Positions 1 to 5,748 of a stretch of 6,535 nt of DNA are shown piece by piece; position 1 is the first letter of the stretch, and every line of letters begins with the position of its first letter. Below the pieces are notes generated by a model, which made no database searches, had not been told where the DNA came from, and saw only the letters and a program-made list of their open reading frames with translations. The translations under genes and the position numbers were made by a program. The DNA lies in the NCBI GenBank assembly GCA_031274855.1, contig JAISPO010000007.1:1-6535 (forward strand), read 5' to 3'. The stretch comes from Zoogloeaceae bacterium. Its GTDB lineage: Bacteria > Pseudomonadota > Gammaproteobacteria > Burkholderiales > Rhodocyclaceae.

Positions 1-990
1 GGCCGCCCCTATGGCGTATGCGTTCACCCCTTTAACCCGCGGGCTGTGGTGACCCTGTGGGCGCTTCTCCGCCTGCCGCGTCCCGATCTGGTGGTAATTC
101 CCGCCGAGAACCGCTATTCCCTGCTGGCCCGCGCCTTGGGCGGGCGCTGGATCGTCGCCTTTGAAGGCGATAGTCCCGCTTGGAAAAACTGGCTGGTGGA
201 TGAGTTGCGTCCCTATCCGGCCACCCCCACTGCTTGGCCGGACATGGCCGCAACCCTCATCGACGGACCGCCGCCGCCACCCTTCCGTGTTGCCGAGTGG
301 CCGGTTCCGCCGTGCCGTCCGTTCGATCTGCTGCCAATGAGTAACCCCATCCCCACCCCAGCCCTCCCCTTGAAGGGGAGGGAGAGTTTGAGGTTTGATC
401 TTCCCTTGGAGGGGAGAGAGCAAATTGGTCCCTATTGTGTTTTGCATGTGGGCGCGAGTTCGCCCCTGCGCCATTGGATTCCGGCCAACTGGCGGGCCGT
501 GGCGGACTGGCTGCATGGTCAGGGTTATCACATCATCTGGAGCGGGGGCAAGGGCGAGGAAGATCTGGTGCGCCAATGCGACCCCGAGGGCCGTTATCCC
601 TCCTGTGCCGGCCAACTCGATCTGGCGCAACTGTGGCATTTGCTGGCCCATGCCGCCCTGCTGGTTTCGCCCGACACCGGCGTCGCCCATCTGGGCAAAG
701 TTACGGATGTTCCCTGTGTTACCCTGTTCGGCCCCGGCTCGGCACTGATTTACGGCCCCAACCGCTTCTGGGCCAGCCACCGCTACCGCGCAGTGACCAT
801 GGACACCTTCCCCTGCCGCGATGCACGCATGCTCTTCGAACGTACCTTTGTCCCTTGGGTACGCAATTGCAGCCACCCGCCGTCCCAATGCCCCTCGTTC
901 CCCTCGCCGCGTTGCATGTCAGCCTTGACCGTGGAGATGGTACAGTCGGCCTGCCGTGAAGTTCTCGCCATCGCACAACCAATACACTAG
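1..990 (+). CDS. Glycosyltransferase family 9 (heptosyltransferase-like), 5'-truncated by the window
   Basis: The reading frame is open from base 1, so the real start is upstream; the GTG at 46 is internal. The 329 visible residues lack only the extreme N-terminus of a GT-B enzyme. Family 9 enzymes transfer heptose or another sugar from a nucleotide donor to lipopolysaccharide core in the cytoplasm. The N-terminal domain runs to about residue 112. The C-terminal domain starts near 145 with VLHVGASSPLRHW and carries the donor-site motif SPDTGVAHLGK (nt 667-699), followed by LFGPGS and a late cysteine-containing stretch ending in RCMSAL, where family members often have Cys-rich sequence before a final helix. 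Residues 115-141 (nt 343-423) are foreign-looking: they contain LPLKGRE and LPLEGRE, encoded by palindromic repeats described separately. The gene ends 4 bp before the membrane ligase gene, suggesting one operon. The family is secure; acceptor and sugar are unknown. Confidence 0.88.
   Translation, partial: GRPYGVCVHPFNPRAVVTLWALLRLPRPDLVVIPAENRYSLLARALGGRWIVAFEGDSPAWKNWLVDELRPYPATPTAWPDMAATLIDGPPPPPFRVAEWPVPPCRPFDLLPMSNPIPTPALPLKGRESLRFDLPLEGREQIGPYCVLHVGASSPLRHWIPANWRAVADWLHGQGYHIIWSGGKGEEDLVRQCDPEGRYPSCAGQLDLAQLWHLLAHAALLVSPDTGVAHLGKVTDVPCVTLFGPGSALIYGPNRFWASHRYRAVTMDTFPCRDARMLFERTFVPWVRNCSHPPSQCPSFPSPRCMSALTVEMVQSACREVLAIAQPIH
362..420 (+). repeat. Tandem palindromic repeat element inside the glycosyltransferase gene
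   Basis: The first unit (362-382) is a perfect palindrome around a single central base at 372, with arms CCCTCCCCTT and AAGGGGAGGG. The second (399-417, centre 408) is a decayed copy: nine paired positions, two of them G-U in RNA. The centres are 36 bp apart, exactly 12 codons, so both copies are read in the same frame as LPLKGRE (364-384) and LPLEGRE (400-420). From memory, similar CCCTCCCC/GGGGAGGG palindromes are common between genes in betaproteobacteria. Here the element is inside an uninterrupted reading frame, in the expected linker between the two enzyme domains. The inserted segment probably extends slightly upstream, covering about 343-423. Confidence 0.8.
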
Positions 991-994
991 CCCC

Positions 995-2350
995 ATGCCT
1001 CCAGCCCCTTCTTTCAGCCTGACAGAGCGCCTCCTGATTGGGCTTGCCTGCGCCCTGACCTTCGTCTGGTCGATGCCGCATCTGGTCGCATTACGCAACA
1101 CGCTATCCCTGTTGCTATTGGTCATGGTTGTTTGGCAAACGCTTGCCGCGCGATCCACGGGCAGAACGGCAATACTCTCCGAATCGCCCCGCGTCGCCGT
1201 GTTCCTTTATGGCGGATTAACGCTGTGGATCCTGTTTCAAGCCGGCATATGGGGATTCGATCCGGCGGACGATTACAAGGAAATTTGGGGCCAGTGGATA
1301 CGCAGCGGCCTGACCGGTCTGGCTGGTGTGTTGCTCGCCATGACGATCATGCGCAATTCCCCGCAGGCTGGCGCCCGGTTGGCTTTCGCCCTGCTGGCAA
1401 CGCTGGCGGTCATGCTGACGCTGCACGACGCGGATACCCTCTGGCGCTGGCTGCAAGAGGGGCAATTCCCCTTTCAACAAACACGGATTGTCGAAAACCG
1501 GACGGTGCTGAGTTACGTTACCAACCTGCTATTGGCCTTTCTGTGCGCCGAAACGGTAGTGCGTCTGCTCTATCGCCACGCTTATTTGCCGATTTCCGCT
1601 GCTGGTCTGGTTGCGCTTTTTGGCCTCAGCCTGTTCTGTACCTACACGCTTGGCACCCGCAACGGCACCATCGGCGTTCTCGGCCTGCTAGCCTCGTCCA
1701 CCTTCGTGGTCTGGTTCGCCAAGCGCAAGGCAGTTGATGTGAAGCTGCAAGCCGGAGTACTTGCTGTCATGCTGGCCGGCATTGCCGGCTTCGGCTGGAT
1801 CACCTACCAATCCGACCCTCGCTGGCAAACCTTTCAGGCCACGGTCGCAGTCGCTTGGGATACAGAGCATCAAGCGGCATGGAGAGATTCGGAATTACCC
1901 TATCCACTCTTGCCAGACGGCGCGCGGGCAGAAGAATCAGCCTATTTGCGTCTGGCTTGGGGCAAAGCAGCCACGCAAGCCATCATCGCTCACCCCTTGG
2001 GCGTCGGCTTCAACCGTTCGGCCTTTCGCCAAGCCATGCGCGAAGTCCATCCCGATTACCGCTCCACCACGCATTGCCACAGCGGTATTCTTGATTTCAC
2101 CTTGGGTGTCGGCCTACCCGGCTTGGCCCTGTGGCTGACCTTTCTGACTGTCCTTGGCATACACGGCTGGCGCGCTTTTTTTGTTCGGGAAAATCCGGCA
2201 GGGCTGCTCCTGCTCTTCGTAGTCGCCGGCTATTTCAGCCGCAGTCTGGTCGACAGCAATATCCGCGATCACATGCTGGAACAGTTCATGTTTCTGGCAG
2301 GCATGCTGGCAATGCTAGCGTCTGAGGATCAGGGTTCACCCGTACCCTGA
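995..2350 (+). CDS. O-antigen ligase/polymerase family membrane protein (WaaL/Wzy-like)
   Basis: A 451-residue polytopic inner-membrane protein. About 11-12 hydrophobic segments are visible (roughly residues 11-28, 34-52, 66-84, 105-119, 127-145, 173-190, 197-218, 224-241, 252-270, 363-391, 402-416, 428-443). A large hydrophilic loop, about 271-360, lies where ligases have their catalytic periplasmic loop. Family features seen are LGTRNGT (Arg222), YLRLAWGKAA...HPLGVGFN (318-340), HCHSGILDFTLGVGLPGL (360-377, candidate catalytic His360 or His362) and RSLVDSNIRD (416-425). Known members join O-antigen to lipid A-core or polymerise glycan units from undecaprenyl carriers; these two roles cannot be separated by sequence alone. 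I chose the ATG at 995, 4 bp after the preceding stop, over an in-frame GTG at 956 because it gives a normal N-terminus; neither has a strong ribosome binding site. The 3' end overlaps the convergent gene by 15 bp. Confidence 0.85.
   Translation: MPPAPSFSLTERLLIGLACALTFVWSMPHLVALRNTLSLLLLVMVVWQTLAARSTGRTAILSESPRVAVFLYGGLTLWILFQAGIWGFDPADDYKEIWGQWIRSGLTGLAGVLLAMTIMRNSPQAGARLAFALLATLAVMLTLHDADTLWRWLQEGQFPFQQTRIVENRTVLSYVTNLLLAFLCAETVVRLLYRHAYLPISAAGLVALFGLSLFCTYTLGTRNGTIGVLGLLASSTFVVWFAKRKAVDVKLQAGVLAVMLAGIAGFGWITYQSDPRWQTFQATVAVAWDTEHQAAWRDSELPYPLLPDGARAEESAYLRLAWGKAATQAIIAHPLGVGFNRSAFRQAMREVHPDYRSTTHCHSGILDFTLGVGLPGLALWLTFLTVLGIHGWRAFFVRENPAGLLLLFVVAGYFSRSLVDSNIRDHMLEQFMFLAGMLAMLASEDQGSPVP
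2329..2350. terminator. Hairpin spanning the overlapping convergent gene ends
   Basis: TCAGGGT (2329-2335) and ACCCTGA (2344-2350) form a perfect 7-bp stem with an 8-base loop. The plus-strand stop codon is in the 3' arm and the minus-strand stop codon starts in the loop. No T-run follows on either strand, so a classic intrinsic terminator is not supported. It may act as a weak two-way terminator or an mRNA end stabiliser. Part of it is built from the 7-bp repeat described at 2337-2364. Confidence 0.35.
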
Positions 2351-3370
2351 GTCATGTACCCTGTTCTCAAACAGACATTCCATCGCGATGTTTTTCAGCG
2401 GGCAGAAATCCTGAAGCGGCGGGAGTGCCATAGTGGAACCGGTGGCATTGCGTACCGCCAGTTCGATGCAATCACCGCGCAGACATTGATCCACCGCACA
2501 ATTTGAATCACCCAAGGCGCTCAGGCGGATTCTGCGGACAGCGGGCTGTTTCGGCAGTACGGCATCATCAGGATGGCTCTGGCCGAAGAATACGGTAGCG
2601 GGCATGCCCATCGCCAGCGCGATGTGTAACGGACCAGTATCGGTGCCAAAATAATGGGCGCTGGCGGCAAACCGCTCAATCAGGGCATCCAGCGTATGAA
2701 AGAGAAATATCTCTGCACCACTGGCATCGGCATCCCGCAGCAAGGCCAGTTCCGCTTCGTTGCGGACCGTTATCAGAATTCTGCGCCCGGGATGCTCGCG
2801 GGCCGCCAGTGCCAGCACTTGCCGCAGCGCAGCGGGAGTAAAGCAACGCCGCTCCTCGTCGGAAACCGGACAAACCACCACGTAATCCGGTTGCCGCGCC
2901 GCTCGCTTTGCCATGAGTAGCGGAAACGCCAGTTGCCGAGGGAATTCCAGCCCGGGATCCAGCATCTTTAACGCCAGCCACGCCGGATAGTAATGCCCCT
3001 TGTCGCTGCCATCACCGATAACGTACTCCATGTTCGGCACCCGAATTAACGGGTTTGAGGAAATTTTCCGCCGCGCAGGAATCAGGCGGCACAACTTCTC
3101 GGTTTTTTGGCCATAGCCCTTGAGCAGCAGCAAGGCGTCGAAACAGCGGACAAACAGGCGCAGCCCCAGACAGTAAAGGGTGGCCTGTGCCGAACTACGG
3201 TAACGGACGACCCGCACATTCGGCGTGGCGGGATAAAGCAGCGTGTAGGGATTGCGCGCCAGCAGGACGATCTGCGTCTCCGGATTACGCCGCGCAAATT
3301 CCTGCAAGCTGGCGAAGGCGAACACTGATTCGCCCAGCTTGTCCCGCACCATTACGAATAGTCTTTTCAT
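2336..3370 (-). CDS. Glycosyltransferase family 9 protein
   Basis: A 344-residue cytoplasmic GT-B enzyme, near the usual family length of about 340-360. The N-terminal domain begins MKRLFVMVRDKLGESVFAF, matching the family start at the acceptor side, followed by alternating strands such as IVLLARNPYTLLYP. The C-terminal domain has VVVCPVSDEERR (164-175), RRILITVRNEAEL, then the donor-binding motif FGTDTGPLHIALAMGMP (241-257) and VFFGQSHPDD. A Cys cluster follows (NCAVDQCLRGDC, 290-301), resembling the Cys-rich segment of many relatives. I used the ATG at 3370; an in-frame ATG at 3409 would overlap the upstream gene and adds residues the family lacks. The gene follows the small exported protein by 13 bp, so cotranscription is likely. 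Odd points: Glu (residue 14) where heptosyltransferases usually have the Asp of a Gly-Asp motif, and a repeat-derived C-terminus. Sugar and acceptor cannot be told. Confidence 0.83.
   Translation of the reverse strand: MKRLFVMVRDKLGESVFAFASLQEFARRNPETQIVLLARNPYTLLYPATPNVRVVRYRSSAQATLYCLGLRLFVRCFDALLLLKGYGQKTEKLCRLIPARRKISSNPLIRVPNMEYVIGDGSDKGHYYPAWLALKMLDPGLEFPRQLAFPLLMAKRAARQPDYVVVCPVSDEERRCFTPAALRQVLALAAREHPGRRILITVRNEAELALLRDADASGAEIFLFHTLDALIERFAASAHYFGTDTGPLHIALAMGMPATVFFGQSHPDDAVLPKQPAVRRIRLSALGDSNCAVDQCLRGDCIELAVRNATGSTMALPPLQDFCPLKNIAMECLFENRVHDSGYG
2337..2364 (-). repeat. Degenerate 7-bp tandem repeat at the 3' end of the minus-strand glycosyltransferase
   Basis: Read on the minus strand, four consecutive 7-mers follow one another. 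ACAGGGT (2364-2358) and TCAGGGT (2350-2344) are the clear units. The unit between them and the last unit (2343-2337) are diverged but start with AC. The exact 14-bp distance between the two GTACCCTG copies on the plus strand (2342-2349 and 2356-2363) supports the 7-bp period. The repeat encodes the last residues of the glycosyltransferase (about NRVHDSGYG) and runs to its stop codon. The same unit occurs at the end of the ABC-F gene. Confidence 0.55.
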
Positions 3371-3383
3371 GGTTAACGATATC

Positions 3384-3761
3384 TCATTCAAGTTTGTCAC
3401 GCGCCGCATCCTCGGCGGCGCGTTTGGCGTCCTTCTCGGCGATTTCGCGCCGCTTGAGTTCGCGGTCGATGGCGTGGGCGCGGCTTTCGAGGCGGGATGC
3501 TTTCAGCTTTTCGTCGCGGTAGGCTTGTCCTGCGTCTTCCAGACAACTCGAAACCAGAAATTTCTTCCAGCAGGCGTTCTGGGCATTCGCATGTTCAATT
3601 TCGGCAGCGGCGCGGATATCGCGCGCCTCCTCGCGCAGACTGGCTGCCTGCGCCTTGAGCGTGTCCGGATCGCCGGTGGGAGTGATCGCGCTGTCCGGCG
3701 CTTGGGCTTGAGCAGTCAGCGCGAAAACAGTCAGGGTTAGCAATGTGAGAGGCGTTTTCAT
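3384..3761 (-). CDS. Small exported coiled-coil protein of unknown function
   Basis: A 125-residue product with a clear Sec signal peptide: MKTPLTLLTLTVFALTAQAQA has a basic start, a hydrophobic core and an AQA cleavage site near residue 19 (or 21). The mature part of about 105 residues is highly charged, rich in Ala, Arg, Lys and Glu, and predicted helical or coiled-coil over about 35-62 and 78-125. Two cysteines, Cys64 and Cys73 in the centre (ACWKKFLVSSCLEDA), could form a periplasmic disulfide. I recall similar short proteins with a CWKKFLVSxCL-like core in betaproteobacteria, with no assigned function. I chose the ATG at 3761; a TTG two codons upstream (3767) is possible. No good Shine-Dalgarno site is visible for either. 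It lies 13 bp before the glycosyltransferase gene on the same strand, but a role in glycan assembly is only a guess. Confidence 0.75.
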   Translation of the reverse strand: MKTPLTLLTLTVFALTAQAQAPDSAITPTGDPDTLKAQAASLREEARDIRAAAEIEHANAQNACWKKFLVSSCLEDAGQAYRDEKLKASRLESRAHAIDRELKRREIAEKDAKRAAEDAARDKLE

Positions 3762-3777
3762 GTTCAAATGTTAACGC
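3762..3777. promoter_or_regulatory. 16-bp spacer between divergent start codons
   Basis: The ATG codons of the small exported protein gene (minus) and the ABC-F gene (plus) are separated by only 16 AT-rich bases containing GTTAAC (3770-3775). No Shine-Dalgarno motif fits either start. Promoters must therefore lie inside the opposite coding sequence or give nearly leaderless transcripts. On the minus strand TAACAT (3774-3769) matches 4 of 6 bases of a -10 box and sits 6 bases before the ATG. No convincing -35 box goes with it. Confidence 0.3.
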
Positions 3778-5691
3778 ATGATCCAACTACGCAACCTTAC
3801 GCTGACTCGCGGCGTTCAGCCGCTGTTCGAAAACGCCTCGCTGCAACTCCATCCGGGATGGCGCGTCGGCCTGACCGGCGCCAATGGCAGCGGCAAATCT
3901 TCGTTCTTTGCCTTGCTGCGCGGCGAGCTGCACGCCGAAGCGGGCGATCTGGAAATACCGGCGAGCTGGGCGGTTGCCCATGTCAGCCAGGAAACGCCGG
4001 CCTTGCCGGATGCCGCGCTGGATTTCATTCTCGCTGGCGATACCGAGTTGCGCGCCATCGAGCGGCAACTGGCCGAGGCCGAGGCGCGGCACGAAGGCGA
4101 GCGCATCGCCCTGCTGCATGGGCGCTTGCAGGAAATCGGCGGCTATGCGGCCCGCGCCCGCGCGGCGGAATTGCTGCACGGGCTTGGCTTTGCCGATGCC
4201 GATTTCGTCCGGCCTGTGGCCGATTTCTCCGGCGGCTGGCGCGTCCGGCTGAACCTTGCCCGCGCGCTGATGGCGCGTTCGGACCTGCTGCTGCTCGATG
4301 AGCCGACCAATCACCTCGACCTCGATGCCGTACTCTGGCTGGAAAGCTGGCTGAAAAGTTACGCCGGTACGCTGCTGCTGATTTCGCACGACCGCGATTT
4401 TCTCGACGCCGTCGTTGGCCGCATCCTGCACATCGAAGGACGGCGCATGACGCTTTACGCGGGCAACTACTCGACTTGCGAGCGGGCGCGGGCCGAGCGC
4501 CTCGCCGGACAACAGGCGATGTACGAAAAGCAGCAGCGCGAGACTGCCGCCCTTCACGCCTTCATCGACCGCTTCCGCGCCAAGGCGACCAAGGCGCGGC
4601 AAGCGCAAAGCCGCCTGAAGGCGCTGGCGCGCATGGAGGAAATTGCGCCGGCGCATGTCGATACGCCCTTCTCGTTCCGCTTCGCCACGCCTGCGGGCAT
4701 CTCCGACCCGCTGTTGCAACTCGATCAGGCGGCGGCGGGCTATGCCGATACGCCGGTGCTGACAGGCGTCAACCTCACCCTGCGGCCCGGCAGCCGCGCC
4801 GGCCTGCTTGGCCGCAACGGCGCGGGCAAATCAACGCTGGTCAAACTGCTGGCGGGCGAATTGCGGCCGATGGCGGGCAAGCGCCACGCAGGCCGCAATC
4901 TGACGATAGGCTACTTCGCCCAGCACCAGCTTGAACAGTTGCGGCCCAACGAATCGCCCTTGCGCCACCTCATACGCGCCGAACCGGAAACGCGCGAACA
5001 GGAACTGCGCGACTATCTGGGCGGCTTCGACTTTCACGGCGACATGGTCAACGCCGCCTGCGGCCACTTCTCCGGTGGCGAAAAAGCCAGACTCGCGCTG
5101 GCCCTGCTGATCCGCCAACGGCCCAATCTGCTGCTGCTCGACGAGCCGACCAACCATCTCGATCTCGAAATGCGCGAAGCCCTGACGCTGGCCCTGCAAG
5201 AGACCGAAGCAGCCGTCGTCGTCGTCTCGCACGACCGTCATCTGCTGCGCACCACCTGCGACGAACTCTGGCTGATTGACGCTGGCTGCGCAGTCCCTTT
5301 CGACGGTGATCTCGACGACTACGCCGTCTGGCTCGCCCAGCAACGCGCCGCGATCCGCAACGCCGACTCAAACAAGGCCGCCGAAAAAGAAGCCCGCAAA
5401 GAAGCGCGGCTGGCCGCGGAAGCCGATAAAAAATCCGCCCAAGCCACCCGCCGCGCCCTGACTAAAGAAGTCGAAAAACTGGAAAAACAACTCGCCGCTT
5501 GGCAAGCTGAAAAAAACCAGCTCGATGCCCAACTCGCCGACCCTGCCCTCTACGCCGAAGCCAGCCGCGGCCAACTCGCAACCCTGCTCAAACGGCAAGC
5601 GGAACTCACCATCCTCATCGACCCCGCCGAACTGCGCTGGCTGGAGCTACAGGAGACAGGGTACAGGTTACAGGGTTCAGGCCAAACCTGA
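3778..5691 (+). CDS. yheS: ABC-F family ATPase, YheS type
   Basis: A 637-residue soluble protein, the same size class as E. coli YheS, which it resembles throughout. It has two ABC domains and no membrane segments. Domain 1: Walker A GANGSGKS (34-41), signature FSGGWR (150-155), Walker B LLLLDEP (170-176), switch His in LISHDRDFL. Domain 2: Walker A GRNGAGKS (345-352), signature FSGGEKARL (431-439), Walker B LLLLDEP (451-457), VVSHDRHLL. The ABC-F linker (about 235-310) includes YIDRFRAKATKAKQAQSR-like sequence, here IDRFRAKATKARQAQSR, the arm that reaches the ribosomal P-site region in this family. A Lys/Glu/Ala-rich coiled-coil extension occupies about 530-620. ABC-F proteins bind the ribosomal E site and rescue or tune stalled translation; the exact YheS role is less settled. 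The last dozen residues (ETGYRLQGSGQT) come from a 7-bp DNA repeat. The ATG at 3778 gives the conserved N-terminus but has no clear ribosome binding site. Confidence 0.93.
   Translation: MIQLRNLTLTRGVQPLFENASLQLHPGWRVGLTGANGSGKSSFFALLRGELHAEAGDLEIPASWAVAHVSQETPALPDAALDFILAGDTELRAIERQLAEAEARHEGERIALLHGRLQEIGGYAARARAAELLHGLGFADADFVRPVADFSGGWRVRLNLARALMARSDLLLLDEPTNHLDLDAVLWLESWLKSYAGTLLLISHDRDFLDAVVGRILHIEGRRMTLYAGNYSTCERARAERLAGQQAMYEKQQRETAALHAFIDRFRAKATKARQAQSRLKALARMEEIAPAHVDTPFSFRFATPAGISDPLLQLDQAAAGYADTPVLTGVNLTLRPGSRAGLLGRNGAGKSTLVKLLAGELRPMAGKRHAGRNLTIGYFAQHQLEQLRPNESPLRHLIRAEPETREQELRDYLGGFDFHGDMVNAACGHFSGGEKARLALALLIRQRPNLLLLDEPTNHLDLEMREALTLALQETEAAVVVVSHDRHLLRTTCDELWLIDAGCAVPFDGDLDDYAVWLAQQRAAIRNADSNKAAEKEARKEARLAAEADKKSAQATRRALTKEVEKLEKQLAAWQAEKNQLDAQLADPALYAEASRGQLATLLKRQAELTILIDPAELRWLELQETGYRLQGSGQT
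5649..5683 (+). repeat. Degenerate 7-bp tandem repeat at the 3' end of yheS
   Basis: Five consecutive 7-mers share an (A/T)CAGG core. The best three are ACAGGGT (5656-5662), ACAGGTT (5663-5669) and ACAGGGT (5670-5676), flanked by two more diverged units (5649-5655 and 5677-5683). Seven bases is not a multiple of three, so the frame rotates through the repeat and gives the non-repetitive tail LQETGYRLQGSGQ. The unit matches the one at 2337-2364, again in the coding orientation and next to a stop codon. Confidence 0.7.
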
Positions 5692-5695
5692 ACTC
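5673..5695 (+). terminator. Hairpin overlapping the yheS stop codon, candidate terminator
   Basis: GTTCAGG (5675-5681) pairs perfectly with CCTGAAC (5687-5693) around a 5-base loop. One G-U and one G-C pair extend the stem to 9 bp (5673-5681 with 5687-5695). The stop TGA (5689-5691) is in the 3' arm. The following bases are AT-rich but contain only a short T-run (ATTTGCTT), so termination would be modest. The 5' arm comes from the last units of the 7-bp repeat. Confidence 0.5.
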
Positions 5696-5723
5696 ATTTG
5701 CTTGGATATCCGCTGCTTTTGCG

Positions 5724-5746
5724 TTTCACAATGTGGCATACTGAAA
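5724..5746. promoter_or_regulatory. Candidate IclR-type operator just upstream of the regulator gene
   Basis: Nested symmetry lies directly before the start codon at 5749: CACA and TGTG around a central A (5727-5735), and outer TTTCA (5724-5728) with TGAAA (5742-5746). IclR-family proteins bind short palindromes, often with an AATG or CATTG-like centre, and often repress their own genes. A possible -10 box, CATACT (5737-5742, 4 of 6 matches), overlaps it. No matching -35 box is evident. Function is inferred from position and symmetry only. Confidence 0.35.
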
Positions 5747-5748
5747 AG

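Noticed and set aside
46..48. GTG as the start of the first glycosyltransferase
   Set aside because: The frame is open to base 1 and the upstream codons (GRPYGVCVHPFNPRA) fit continuation of the enzyme, so the gene is truncated by the window rather than starting here.
956..958. GTG start for the membrane ligase, overlapping the preceding gene
   Set aside because: It adds 13 polar residues before a normal N-terminus; the ATG at 995, just after the upstream stop, is simpler. Not fully excluded.
3059..3069. Small palindrome GGAAATTTTCC inside the second glycosyltransferase gene
   Set aside because: Short, isolated, inside coding sequence and explained by ordinary codons; no partner copy seen.
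3731..3737. Single TCAGGGT resembling the 7-bp repeat
   Set aside because: Only one unit with no clear 7-bp periodic neighbours, and it lies within the signal peptide coding sequence; likely chance.
3252..3740. Plus-strand open frame (162 codons) across the start of the second glycosyltransferase and the small exported protein gene
   Set aside because: Both minus-strand genes have clear protein features (GT-B start, signal peptide); the plus frame matches nothing and straddles two genes.
3787..4719. Long minus-strand open frame (310 codons) opposite yheS
   Set aside because: It is antisense to the highly conserved ABC domain 1, has no recognisable domain, and its low-complexity Arg/Gln/Gly-rich composition is typical of shadow frames in GC-rich DNA.
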